A DNA stretch of 64,000 bases from Thermohahella caldifontis (GTDB taxonomy: Bacteria > Pseudomonadota > Gammaproteobacteria > Pseudomonadales > Oleiphilaceae): contig NZ_CP154858.1 in the NCBI RefSeq assembly GCF_041153465.1, forward strand, positions 620,001-684,000. Reading direction: 5' to 3'. Below, in pieces: positions 46,354-54,827 of this stretch (positions within the stretch are counted from its first letter, which is position 1; the number at the start of each line of letters is the position of its first letter). The notes below the pieces were generated by a model that had not been told where the DNA came from, made no database searches, and saw only the letters and a list, made by a program, of their open reading frames with translations. Made by a program: the position numbers and the translations under genes.

Positions 46354-48462
46354 TCAATTTCTCACGCTGGCGCTGCGCGCACCTTGCGTTTGGCTATATG
46401 CCAGCGCAGACCGGGTCGGAATCCGAAGGGTGAAACAGCTGCCCACGTTGACCTCGCTGGTCACTTCAAGACTGCCGCCAAGTTTCCTCAGATATTCCCG
46501 GCTCTGGTAAGCGCCAATGCCCATTCCGGAGACACCTTTGGTGCTGGCGAACGGTTTGAAGAGTTCATTGCGTATGAATTCGGTATCCATGCCCTTGCCG
46601 GTATCCTGCACGAAGATGAACACCCAGCCGGGTGTCTGCTTGACTGATACTTCGATATCTCCGTCCTTTGGGGTCGCATCCTGTGCGTTGGTGATGATAT
46701 GGGTGAACACGGACTTCAGTTGCTCCGGGTCGGCAATTGTCACGGCGCCGTTGAGATCTCCGGTCAGCCGTGGAACGGGTTGCCGCTGAGAGCAGCGGTC
46801 AATGACATAACGCAGAGTCCTGATGATGTCCACCTCCCGGTTATCCTCCTGCTGAACCGGTTTTCTGACCTGCTCAACAATCTTGCTCATTTTCTTCACA
46901 GCGTGCTCGGTTGTCTTCAGCATGTCATCAATAAATGCGGGGTTGTTCTTGTGTTTCCCGGCATTGGACAGGAGCAGGTTGAGCTGGGCGATAATGGTCT
47001 TGAGGTCGTGAATCAGGAACGCGGACGTTTGTGTCACGGCCTCGAACTGTTTGGCTTCAGTCAGCTGCTGCTGGGCCCGGTAAAGGGCCAGATAGCTGCA
47101 GGCCTGCCGTGCGATGATACGGAGCAGGTCGTAGTTTTCCCAGTTCAGCTCCTGCCGGGCATAGGGTTCGGCAATGACAACAAAGCCCAGCAGACTGTCC
47201 GGTGTGTGCAGCGGCACGATGAGCCAGGGATTGTGGGATTTGCGGATCACTTCCGGAATCTCGATCAGGTGATATGCCGTGGGATCGCGATTGTAATCCT
47301 GGAGGTTGATGATCCAGTCCTGCTCGGTGAAATAACGTACCAGATCCGAGTCCTGATCAATACCGCTGCGCTTGGGGAGTGGTTGGTTGAGTCCGTATCT
47401 GAACTCGAAGTTATTGTTGTCATCGCGCACCCAGAGCAAGCCACCCGGGCTGTTGACGGCATTGGCAAGGACACGTATCACAGCGTTTTCGATAGAATCA
47501 TCCACGATAGCCAGTTCGCGCGTGACCTTCAGCCATTCCTCGCGGTAATCATACTTGTAATCAAAAAAGTGCTGACCAAGAAATACGATCAGTCGTGCCC
47601 GCAATCTTCTGGAGGTGGTTACAATGAGCAGACCGATGACCGCCACGCTGACCAGCAGCGTGGCCAGAATGTCAGACCACCCGGTACCGAATTCCTGAAT
47701 CAGCCATGCGGCCAGAGCGACCAGCATCAGGTAGAGGCCGGCCAGAACCATGACCGTGCCGCGGAAAATGAATTCTCTGGAGACCTGGAATTCAAGGGGT
47801 TGCCGTTTGGCGTTGACCAGCGTCAGGGCAATCAGCGGAGCAAGGATGGCGTGAATGATACCGCGGGAATCCCACAGGGCGGGTGAGATCTGGTTGGTCA
47901 TCATGGCGTCGGTGTACATGGCGCCGTCGTACAACAGGAAGCCGGCCAGTGCGATGCCCAGAAATTTGGTGGATGAGCGATTGAAGCCCCGCAGATTGAG
48001 CCAGACCTGCTCGAGCAGAATCAGACCCAACAGGGACAGGGTCAGGTGAAATATGATGAGCGTCTCGGCACCAATCACGAAGGGTATGTTGGGGATGGCT
48101 CTGGAGATGCCGGCAAGCAACATGATGGCAATCAGGGCATAAATGCCTGCTGCCAGGTTGCGCTCGGGTCTGGAAAGCAGTCGATAGCGGCTGATGCGGA
48201 TGTTGAGCATTGCAAAGAGCACTTGCATCCAGGCGGCAGTATGCAGGACTTCGAGCACATAACGCAGTTCAAAGGGGATATTGGCCCCGATCTGCTGTGC
48301 GGCAATGACGCCTGACCAGAGGGAGGTCATGAACGTGGCGCCGGTCAGTGCCCGATCGGTGTGGCGGGAATAACGGCTGCGCAGGAAGAAAAGCGTTAGT
48401 ATCAGATAGGCCAGGCTACCCAGCAGGTAACTGACAGCGCCAAATTCAAGTGTCATGGTCAT
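46354..48462 (-). CDS. prsK: PrsK, membrane sensor histidine kinase of the XrtA system
   Basis: Inner-membrane kinase of 702 residues. About nine to ten membrane segments fill the first 300 residues, then a GAF-like domain (residues about 325-470) and a kinase core with the phospho-His in TSAFLIHDLKTIIAQLNLLLSN, the N box region, GKGMDTEFI and a C-terminal GSCFTLRIPTRSA G3-like end. This is the layout of PrsK. It is followed by prsR on the same strand after 84 bases. Confidence 0.95.
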   Translation of the reverse strand: MTMTLEFGAVSYLLGSLAYLILTLFFLRSRYSRHTDRALTGATFMTSLWSGVIAAQQIGANIPFELRYVLEVLHTAAWMQVLFAMLNIRISRYRLLSRPERNLAAGIYALIAIMLLAGISRAIPNIPFVIGAETLIIFHLTLSLLGLILLEQVWLNLRGFNRSSTKFLGIALAGFLLYDGAMYTDAMMTNQISPALWDSRGIIHAILAPLIALTLVNAKRQPLEFQVSREFIFRGTVMVLAGLYLMLVALAAWLIQEFGTGWSDILATLLVSVAVIGLLIVTTSRRLRARLIVFLGQHFFDYKYDYREEWLKVTRELAIVDDSIENAVIRVLANAVNSPGGLLWVRDDNNNFEFRYGLNQPLPKRSGIDQDSDLVRYFTEQDWIINLQDYNRDPTAYHLIEIPEVIRKSHNPWLIVPLHTPDSLLGFVVIAEPYARQELNWENYDLLRIIARQACSYLALYRAQQQLTEAKQFEAVTQTSAFLIHDLKTIIAQLNLLLSNAGKHKNNPAFIDDMLKTTEHAVKKMSKIVEQVRKPVQQEDNREVDIIRTLRYVIDRCSQRQPVPRLTGDLNGAVTIADPEQLKSVFTHIITNAQDATPKDGDIEVSVKQTPGWVFIFVQDTGKGMDTEFIRNELFKPFASTKGVSGMGIGAYQSREYLRKLGGSLEVTSEVNVGSCFTLRIPTRSALAYSQTQGARSASVRN

Positions 48463-48486
48463 CCGTCCGTGAAGCGTCTTCCTGTC

Positions 48487-48732
48487 TCAGGAAGCGGTTT
48501 CGTCCAGTATGCAGAACGAGAGAAATACTGTAAACAGTGTGGACGCAGCCAACCAGGCGGGATGCTGAATCAGCAGGGCAAGCAATGCATGAACTCCCCA
48601 AAGAAACCGGACACGCTTTTGCTGATACCTGTAGGCTGAACTGTAGCGCCTCAGCCAGCCTGGGGCCTGAATGGATGAGCCGGGCACCGTATATGCCCGG
48701 CAGATCAGCTCATGCAGCAACCAGTTTCCCAT
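48487..48732 (-). CDS. small membrane protein, 81 residues
   Basis: No family recognised. The C-terminal half contains two hydrophobic stretches (FLWGVHALLALLI and AWLAASTLFTVFLSFCIL), so it is probably a small inner-membrane protein. The start at 48732 is taken because GGGAGG lies six bases upstream; a longer start at 48747 would bury this site. It is transcribed with prsK (24 bases ahead), which hints at co-function, but this is weak. Confidence 0.6.
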   Translation of the reverse strand: MGNWLLHELICRAYTVPGSSIQAPGWLRRYSSAYRYQQKRVRFLWGVHALLALLIQHPAWLAASTLFTVFLSFCILDETAS

Positions 48733-48790
48733 GCGGCCTCCCGTCATCCGTCAGAAAAGTATAGCCGGCATGGGAACGGGCTGCCCGGAT

Positions 48791-49756
48791 TCAATCCTTC
48801 TGGCTGCGGTAATAGCGGAAAATTTCCCCGAGGTTGTAGCGGCTGCGAAATCCGAAAGTCTCCCTGAAGCGTGAGCCGTCAATGACAACCGGGTACTTGA
48901 AATAGTTGATCAGATAGGGAGGGAATGACTTCAACCCCAGAACGCGGGCCAGCAAACGAGGAACGGCCGGCGGGATACCGGGCACCGGAATACGGATACA
49001 GTTGGCGGCCGCCAGTGCCTCCTGATAGGCCACGCAATCATCCGGTGCGACGTTGTAGATGCCCTTGCGGTTTTTCTCGAAGGCAGTGACAACGGCCTGC
49101 GCCATATCCTCGATATGAATGAACTGCATCATCGGCGAAAAACCGGCGAGGACCGGGGCATAGCGGGACGAAAGCAGGGTGGACATGGTGTTCTTGACCC
49201 CGGGGCCGACGATGTTGCAGGGGCGCAACACGGTAATGTTCAGCTTGGGGTAGCGCCAGAAGTTGATACTCGCCAGATTTTCCAGCTCGACCGAGTCCAC
49301 CAGATCCATCGTCAGTTCGGCTGCCTTCAGGGGCGCGGATTCGTCAATCAGCGCAGGGTTGTAGGCATGCGCGCCGTAGACATGGTAGGTGGACAGAATG
49401 AGCGTGCGGTTGACGCCGTACTTGTTGCCCAGATCCAGCAGCCGCTGCGTGCCCAGAACGTTGAGATTGTAGCGACTGGCCCGGTTGCTCTGACTGGACA
49501 TGATCCGGCCCAGGTGAACGATGCCACGAATCGGGTGCTGACGGAAAATGTCCTCGAAACCACGCTTGTTGGCATCTATGCGGTAGCTGGGAATATCCTC
49601 GCCCAGATAGACCTGCTCGCGGAAATCCACAGCCACCACCGGATAGCCCTTGTCCCGGAGATCGAAAATGACGCGTTGCGCCAGCGCACCGGCTGCACCG
49701 GTGACCAGGACGTGGGGTTTGGCTGCAGCCTGGCGGGTACGTTGGGATTTTGCCAT
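48791..49756 (-). CDS. NAD(P)-dependent epimerase/dehydratase (extended SDR)
   Basis: Soluble protein of 321 residues. The nucleotide-binding motif is VLVTGAAGALAQRV near residues 17-30, and LILSTYHVYGAHAYN carries the catalytic Tyr region, without the usual YxxxK. Possible substrates are sugar nucleotides or lipid alcohols. It begins one base after the stop of the acyltransferase gene upstream, so both form an operon; the pair of SDR plus acyltransferase suggests lipid rather than EPS metabolism. ATG 49756 begins directly with MAKSQRTR; a longer start runs through the end of the upstream gene. Confidence 0.85.
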   Translation of the reverse strand: MAKSQRTRQAAAKPHVLVTGAAGALAQRVIFDLRDKGYPVVAVDFREQVYLGEDIPSYRIDANKRGFEDIFRQHPIRGIVHLGRIMSSQSNRASRYNLNVLGTQRLLDLGNKYGVNRTLILSTYHVYGAHAYNPALIDESAPLKAAELTMDLVDSVELENLASINFWRYPKLNITVLRPCNIVGPGVKNTMSTLLSSRYAPVLAGFSPMMQFIHIEDMAQAVVTAFEKNRKGIYNVAPDDCVAYQEALAAANCIRIPVPGIPPAVPRLLARVLGLKSFPPYLINYFKYPVVIDGSRFRETFGFRSRYNLGEIFRYYRSQKD

Positions 49757-49757
49757 G

Positions 49758-50573
49758 TCAGAACACCCCGTCCCGCTCGGCCAGCCCCTTGTCGATGAGC
49801 CGGCTGATTTCAGCCTTGACCTGTGCCACATATTCGGCGACCTGCGCTTCTGTCAGATCTTCACCCTCGAAATACATGGGCTCTCCGAAATTGAGGATGA
49901 CCTTGGCCGGCAGGACCGCAGGAAGTGCCACCGGGACATAGGGCACGCCCAGCATGCGCGCCAGCGGCTTGATGTTGCCGATGGCCGGAATGGTTTCTTC
50001 ACACCCGACCACACCGACGGGGACAATGGGCGCCTTGTGCTGGATGGCAAGGTGCATGAAGCCATGACCAAAGCGCTTGAGCTGATAGCGGTCCTTGTAG
50101 AGCTTGCCTGAGCCGCGGATGCCTTCCGGGAAGACGATGATCGCCTCGTCCCGCTGAAGCATCTTGCTGCAGTTGACCGGGTCCCCAAGCACGGCGCCGC
50201 ACTGATTAAGGAGGTTACCCAGCCAGGGAACTGTCGGAAAGAAGCGCTCGATCATGGCGCGTGCCGTACGGGGTTTGTCCTCCCGGGTGGCCAGCGCGTA
50301 ACCGATCAGCAATCCGTCAATCGGCAGCTGTCCGCTGTGGTTGGCAATGATCAGTACCGGGCCACTGGCAGGTACGTTTTCGACCCCTTTCGCTTCCGTT
50401 CTGAAATAGCGCTCGTAGAAAGGCTTGAAGAGTGCTGCAGCGATCTTGAATGTTTCGAGATTGAAACCCCAGGGGTCATAGCCCATTTCACCGATGGGCT
50501 TTTCGTTCGTATCCAGTTTCTTGTCCAGTTCGGTGGGAACCAGAATCTGCTTCAATCGTGTCCTGAACGTCAT
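49758..50573 (-). CDS. phospholipid/glycerol acyltransferase (PlsC-like, MGAT subtype)
   Basis: Predicted membrane-associated acyltransferase of 271 residues. The acceptor motif is IIANHSGQLPIDG (H then D seven residues on, as in the MGAT-like branch, not the standard H-x4-D), followed by IVFPEGIRGSGKLYKDRY (EGIR glycerophosphate region) and PIVPVGVVGCEETIP. The start ATG 50573 follows AAGGACAG; an upstream in-frame start at 50696 gives a low-complexity extension. Operon with the SDR gene. Confidence 0.85.
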   Translation of the reverse strand: MTFRTRLKQILVPTELDKKLDTNEKPIGEMGYDPWGFNLETFKIAAALFKPFYERYFRTEAKGVENVPASGPVLIIANHSGQLPIDGLLIGYALATREDKPRTARAMIERFFPTVPWLGNLLNQCGAVLGDPVNCSKMLQRDEAIIVFPEGIRGSGKLYKDRYQLKRFGHGFMHLAIQHKAPIVPVGVVGCEETIPAIGNIKPLARMLGVPYVPVALPAVLPAKVILNFGEPMYFEGEDLTEAQVAEYVAQVKAEISRLIDKGLAERDGVF

Positions 50574-50864
50574 GCGCTGTCCTTCATGGAGTCCCTTTAT
50601 TTGTTGTGTGCCGCCTGAATGGCGGTCTATGGTATGTGCGCGGGAAATTGTGCAGAGAGACGTGGCGTTTTGCAAATGAATACCGGTTGCTGACACGAAG
50701 ATGTAGGTCCGCGCTCCGGAATGACGTCATAATCTGTCAAGGAAGCCTGTTCTGACGATCCGCATGCCCGGCAAAAGGAATGCGGAACAATTACCCTCTG
50801 CTGTCCTTGTTCGGGAGGCAGTGTTAAACTGAAAGAAGATTCGTTCAAGAGGCTCGAAGGCAAC
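50574..50864. promoter_or_regulatory. divergent promoter region of acyltransferase and phasin genes
   Basis: About 290 bases without a gene between two divergent genes. No strong -35/-10 pair, terminator or operator was recognised. The phasin ribosome region AAGAGGCTCGAAGG lies about ten bases before ATG 50865. Confidence 0.3.
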
Positions 50865-51314
50865 ATGACTGAAGAAAACGACAAGAATCTTTCCAAAAAG
50901 ATTCGCGAAAGTGCACGCCAGATCTGGCTCGCAGGGCTGGGTGCCTACAACAAGGCCGGTGAAGATACCGAAAAGCTCTTCGAACGCCTGGTCAAGGAAG
51001 GTGAGGCACTGGAAGATCTGACGCGCGGTGTGCTGGAAAAGCAGATCAAGGTGGTCGAAGGGACGGTGGAAGAAGTCAAGAAAAATGCCAACACCACTTG
51101 GGACAAGCTGGAGTCGGTTTTCGACCAGCGCGTCTCGCGGGCGCTCAAGCGGCTGGGCATTCCCACATCTGAAGACATCCGGGCACTGGAAGCGCGTATC
51201 GAGACCCTCGAAAAGGAACTGGAAAAAGCCAGGGCAGAAGCCTCGCGGCGCAAAGCCGGGAGCAAGGCCAGCGCCAAGGCCGGGACCAGGTCCAAGAGCA
51301 GTCCCGGGGCCTGA
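50865..51314 (+). CDS. phasin family protein (polyhydroxyalkanoate granule-associated)
   Basis: Protein of 149 residues that would coat polyhydroxyalkanoate granules. The N-terminal part (SARQIWLAGLGAYNKAGED) is the phasin signature, followed by amphipathic helices to about residue 120 and a basic Lys/Ala/Ser tail (RRKAGSKASAKAGTRSKSSPGA) that resembles histone-like, DNA-binding tails of PhaF-type phasins, though shorter. The PhaD-like regulator gene is directly convergent with no gap. No PHA synthase lies in the window. Confidence 0.92.
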   Translation: MTEENDKNLSKKIRESARQIWLAGLGAYNKAGEDTEKLFERLVKEGEALEDLTRGVLEKQIKVVEGTVEEVKKNANTTWDKLESVFDQRVSRALKRLGIPTSEDIRALEARIETLEKELEKARAEASRRKAGSKASAKAGTRSKSSPGA

Positions 51315-51932
51315 TCAGAGGTATTGTCTGCCGAGCGCTTCCACTTCCTGGCGCTCGGCGTCTCTGAGATAGGGTGCCACCTGTGCCACCACGTGATAGA
51401 CACCGCGCGCCAGATCCACATCATCGCCAGGCTGTTTGAAAAGGATATCGAAGCTCGACCAGTAGGTGATGGTCAGCACCAGGTTGTGGCACAAAGCTTC
51501 CATTTCTTCCTGTGACGCCTGAAGAATGTCCTGCGCCTTCAGACTGGCCAGCAGTGTCTTGGTCGTATCCAGCTTGCGGTTGAGGATGCGCCGGAAGTGT
51601 GTATTCAGTCGGTCGTAGCGCTGAAGGATGTTGACCAGATCCCGGTAGATGAACCGGTACTCTGCAATCAGCTCGAACAGCAGGTGCAGGAACAGCCAGT
51701 GATCTTCCAGCGTGATCGTGGTGCCCGGCGGAACATCCAGCAACTCGATCATGCGCTTTTCAAACTGACCAAACAGCTCGTTGATGATTTCGGACTTGTT
51801 CTTGAAATGGTAATAGAGATTGCCGGGACTGATATCCAGTGTGTCTGCAATCTGCAGGGTGGTGACATTGGGCTCTCCGTAGGTATTGAAGAGCTCAAGA
51901 CTGGTGATCAGGATCCGGTCCCGGGTTTTCAT
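51315..51932 (-). CDS. TetR family regulator, PhaD-like
   Basis: DNA-binding regulator of 205 residues. The N-terminal helix-turn-helix block MKTRDRILITSLELFNTYGEPNVTTLQIADTL and ISPGNLYYHFKNKSEI are typical TetR and closely match PhaD of pseudomonads by pattern. The convergent phasin gene without any spacing supports a role in PHA granule gene control. ATG 51932 was chosen over upstream in-frame start at 51965 because it opens the conserved MKTRDRIL block. Confidence 0.88.
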   Translation of the reverse strand: MKTRDRILITSLELFNTYGEPNVTTLQIADTLDISPGNLYYHFKNKSEIINELFGQFEKRMIELLDVPPGTTITLEDHWLFLHLLFELIAEYRFIYRDLVNILQRYDRLNTHFRRILNRKLDTTKTLLASLKAQDILQASQEEMEALCHNLVLTITYWSSFDILFKQPGDDVDLARGVYHVVAQVAPYLRDAERQEVEALGRQYL

Positions 51933-51974
51933 GGTCTGAGGGTGCCCTGAAAATGGATTGGGCAAAAGAGTATC

Positions 51975-52796
51975 CTAGTTTGACGGCAAATCAAAATCCG
52001 CCCATACAGGACTGTGATCGCTTGGACGTTCCATGGCACGAATATCCAGCGCAATGCCCGCATCAGTGCATGTTCTGGCCAGTGGCGGCGTGGCCAGAAT
52101 CAGGTCGATGCGCAGACCACGTTTGGGGTCGCGTTCGAAACCACGGCTGCGATAGTCAAACCAGCTGAACTGATCATCCGCATCCGGATGAATGATGCGG
52201 AAGGTATCCTGCAATCCCCAATCCTTGAGCTGCTGCAACCATTCGCGCTCCTCCGGCAGGAAGCTGGTCTTGCCCGTTCGCAGCCAGCGCTTGCGGTTGT
52301 CTTCCCCGATGCCGATATCCTTGTCCTCCGGAGAGATGTTCATGTCTCCCATGAGAACAAGGGGTTCATCCGGAGAAAAGCGGCTTTTGAGAAGGGCGAG
52401 CAGCCGTGCGTAAAAATCACGCTTGTGCGGAAACTTGACGGGATGATCCCGGTTCTCTCCCTGAGGAAAGTAACCGTTCAGCACCCACACCGGAGTGTCA
52501 CCAACCTGAACCCGGGCGCGGATGAAGCGACAGTGATCATCGTCATCATTGCCTTCCAGCCGAGTGGTGACCTCATCCATGGGAAACCGCGAGAGCAGGG
52601 CAACGCCGTAATGGCCTTTCTGTCCGTGCCACGCCACCTCGTAGCCAAGATCCCGCATGGCTTCGACAGGGAATTCGCTGTCATCCACCTTGGTTTCCTG
52701 GAGGCCGATCACATCGGGCTGGTAACGCTCTACCAGTGCCTGCATCTGATGGATTCGGGCCCTGAGTCCGTTGACATTGAATGATACGACGCGCAT
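51975..52796 (-). CDS. xthA: exodeoxyribonuclease III
   Basis: DNA repair AP endonuclease and 3'-5' exonuclease of 273 residues, complete. Metal and catalytic residues are seen in SFNVNGLRAR, IGLQETKVDD (Glu), MGDMNISPEDKD, IDLILAT and ERPSDHSPVWADF (the SDH catalytic His). No signal peptide. Lies behind the TetR gene in the same direction with 42 bases between, but no functional link is expected. Confidence 0.95.
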   Translation of the reverse strand: MRVVSFNVNGLRARIHQMQALVERYQPDVIGLQETKVDDSEFPVEAMRDLGYEVAWHGQKGHYGVALLSRFPMDEVTTRLEGNDDDDHCRFIRARVQVGDTPVWVLNGYFPQGENRDHPVKFPHKRDFYARLLALLKSRFSPDEPLVLMGDMNISPEDKDIGIGEDNRKRWLRTGKTSFLPEEREWLQQLKDWGLQDTFRIIHPDADDQFSWFDYRSRGFERDPKRGLRIDLILATPPLARTCTDAGIALDIRAMERPSDHSPVWADFDLPSN

Positions 52797-52861
52797 CTGC
52801 AGCTCCCTTTGAAATCAGCGGCGTATTGCAACGAAAAACCTGCCAGAGCTCAAGTTTGATA

Positions 52862-52903
52862 CTGGTTATGCCAGATAATGTTGGCTACATTTGCAGTAAC
52901 CAG
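52862..52903. promoter_or_regulatory. inverted repeat ahead of the receiver/HD-GYP operon
   Basis: CTGGTTA at 52862-52868 and TAACCAG at 52897-52903 form a perfect seven-base inverted repeat around 28 bases, just before the ribosome site AAGGAGAGG of the next gene. It could be an operator or a 5' leader hairpin. Confidence 0.35.
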
Positions 52904-52929
52904 ATGAATCAAACAAGGAGAGGTGCCCC

Positions 52930-54231
52930 GTGAGCGAGGCTGAAGAATTTACGCCCGCCGTATTGCTGGTTGATGATGAGGCCAACATTCTGTCCTCACT
53001 GAGGCGGCTGCTGCGCCGTCAGCGTTACGACATCTTTACCGCCGAGTCGGGCAGGGAGGGTCTCGAAATTCTTGAGCGCGAGCATATTGACCTTGTGGTA
53101 TCCGATATGCGGATGCCGGAGATGTCCGGTGCCGAATTCCTGGAAGAAGTGTCCCGAAAGTGGCCGGATACCGTACGCATCATTCTGACAGGCTACGCGG
53201 ATCTGGAAGCGACAGTGTCGGCGGTCAACAAGGCAGGCATTTTCAGATACCTCTCCAAACCCTGGGACGAGCACGATCTCATCAGTACGATTGAGCAAGG
53301 GCTTGAAACGCTCAGATTGCGCCGGGAGCGTGACCGGTTGGTGGAAGAGCTGCGGACGCTGAATGAGAGTCTCGAGGCCCAGGTCAGGGCGCGCACGGAG
53401 GAAATCCGACAGACCGCAGAAATGCTGGATCTGGCGTACAAGGAGCTGAGCAACAGCTATACCTCCATTATCCGCGTCTTTTCGTCACTGGTATCGCTCA
53501 ACAAGAAGAAGTACAAGGGACAATCCCGTGCCGTTGCGGATTTGGCCAAATATATGGGGCTCGCTCTGAAACTCCCCAAGGATGAAGTACGCCAGATCTA
53601 CTTTGCGGGCTTGCTGCATGAAATGGGCAAGATGGTGCTCCCGGACCGGCTGCTGGAGAAGCCCGAGCAAATGCTTCAGGGGGATGATCTGGCCCAGTAC
53701 CAGCAATACCCGGTGCACGGGGAAAATGCGCTGACGTCAGTGGAGGAACTGAACAGAACCGCCCGTTACATCCGGCATCATTGCGAATATTTCAATGGCA
53801 GCGGCTTTCCGGATGGCCTGAAAGGTGAAGATATCCCGCTGGGTGCCCGCATACTCCGGCTGGCCAGAGATTATGTGGGGCTGCAAACAGGGCTGATGCT
53901 TTCGCAGTCCCTGGATCATGAAGGCGCGGTGGAATATATCGGGCACCACAGCAAAACACTCTACGACCCGCAACTGGTGGCGCTTTTCCTGAAGATTCGC
54001 GACAAGATCAAACTGGATATTGCTCCGGCAGAAGAGATGATGTGCCGTACCCACGCCCTGAAAGCGGGGATGGTGCTGACCAGGGATCTGATGTCCGATG
54101 CCGGCGTCCTGCTTGTGGCAAAGGGCCAGGCGCTCAACGAAAACATCATCGACAAGATCATGCGCATAGAGAAAAGCGAGAAGGCCCAATACAAGGTATA
54201 CGTCGAAGTGCATGAGGGGGCGGAGGCATGA
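52930..54231 (+). CDS. response regulator with degenerate HD-GYP domain
   Basis: Cytoplasmic two-domain protein of 433 residues. The receiver domain is complete (Asp15/16, phospho-Asp59 in VVSDMRMPEMSG, Lys110 in LSKPW). A coiled coil near residues 125-175 links to an HD-GYP-type domain, where the family HD pair is HE (LLHEMGKMVLPD, residues 229-239), HHE is shifted to HHCEY with one His position taken by Cys285, and GYP reads GFP (292-294). This makes normal cyclic di-GMP hydrolysis doubtful. The final 60 residues form another small domain. The start is GTG 52930 after AAGGAGAGG, and it overlaps the next regulator gene by four bases. Confidence 0.9.
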   Translation: MSEAEEFTPAVLLVDDEANILSSLRRLLRRQRYDIFTAESGREGLEILEREHIDLVVSDMRMPEMSGAEFLEEVSRKWPDTVRIILTGYADLEATVSAVNKAGIFRYLSKPWDEHDLISTIEQGLETLRLRRERDRLVEELRTLNESLEAQVRARTEEIRQTAEMLDLAYKELSNSYTSIIRVFSSLVSLNKKKYKGQSRAVADLAKYMGLALKLPKDEVRQIYFAGLLHEMGKMVLPDRLLEKPEQMLQGDDLAQYQQYPVHGENALTSVEELNRTARYIRHHCEYFNGSGFPDGLKGEDIPLGARILRLARDYVGLQTGLMLSQSLDHEGAVEYIGHHSKTLYDPQLVALFLKIRDKIKLDIAPAEEMMCRTHALKAGMVLTRDLMSDAGVLLVAKGQALNENIIDKIMRIEKSEKAQYKVYVEVHEGAEA

Positions 54232-54788
54232 CACGAATTCTGCTTGTCGACGACGAGGCGAACATCCTCAAGGCACTGACGCGGGTGATTCATGTCCGCC
54301 GGGCGTGGGACGTCGTCAGCACTACTTCACCGGCTGAAGCGCTGTCGCTGCTCGACGGGCAGCATTTTGATCTGATTCTGTCAGACTATCGCATGCCCGA
54401 AATGGATGGCGTGACCTTCCTCAAGGCGGCCCGGCGGATCTGCCCGGATGCCGCACGTCTCATACTGAGTGGGCAGGCCGACATGAACGCGGTACTGCAG
54501 GCCATCAATGAGGCCGAGATTTATCGCTTCATCACCAAGCCCTGGGAGGATGACGAGTTGCTCATCACGCTCGACAAGGCGCTCGAACACCAGCAACTCA
54601 TCGTGGAAAACGCCAGGCTGGCCGCAGAAGTGAAACGGCAGCGCGCACAGATCAGGGAACAGCTGAATGAGTTGCGGCGGCTGGAAGCCGAGGCCCCGGG
54701 GATTACCCGCCTCAACCTGGATGACGAAGGCTATATTGTGCTCGATGAAGATGACCTGGATGATGTGGACCTGGATGACCTGCGTTAA
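54228..54788 (+). CDS. single receiver-domain response regulator
   Basis: Protein of 186 residues with a full receiver domain (ILLVDDEANILKAL, phospho-Asp in LILSDYRMPEMDGV, Lys in ITKPWEDD), then a coiled coil (residues about 125-160) and a very acidic tail (DEDDLDDVDLDDLR). The receiver is closely similar to that of the preceding gene (same VDDEANIL and YRF/LxKPW patterns), so the pair arose by duplication. It overlaps the HD-GYP gene by four bases; no histidine kinase is encoded alongside. Confidence 0.9.
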   Translation: MTRILLVDDEANILKALTRVIHVRRAWDVVSTTSPAEALSLLDGQHFDLILSDYRMPEMDGVTFLKAARRICPDAARLILSGQADMNAVLQAINEAEIYRFITKPWEDDELLITLDKALEHQQLIVENARLAAEVKRQRAQIREQLNELRRLEAEAPGITRLNLDDEGYIVLDEDDLDDVDLDDLR

Positions 54789-54827
54789 CAGGCAAAAAGC
54801 GGCGGTACAGCGCACCGGCCCGCTTCA

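Noticed and set aside
52880..52895. TTGGCTACATTTGCA as a sigma-54 promoter ahead of the response regulator genes
   Set aside because: GG and GC are eight bases apart instead of ten.
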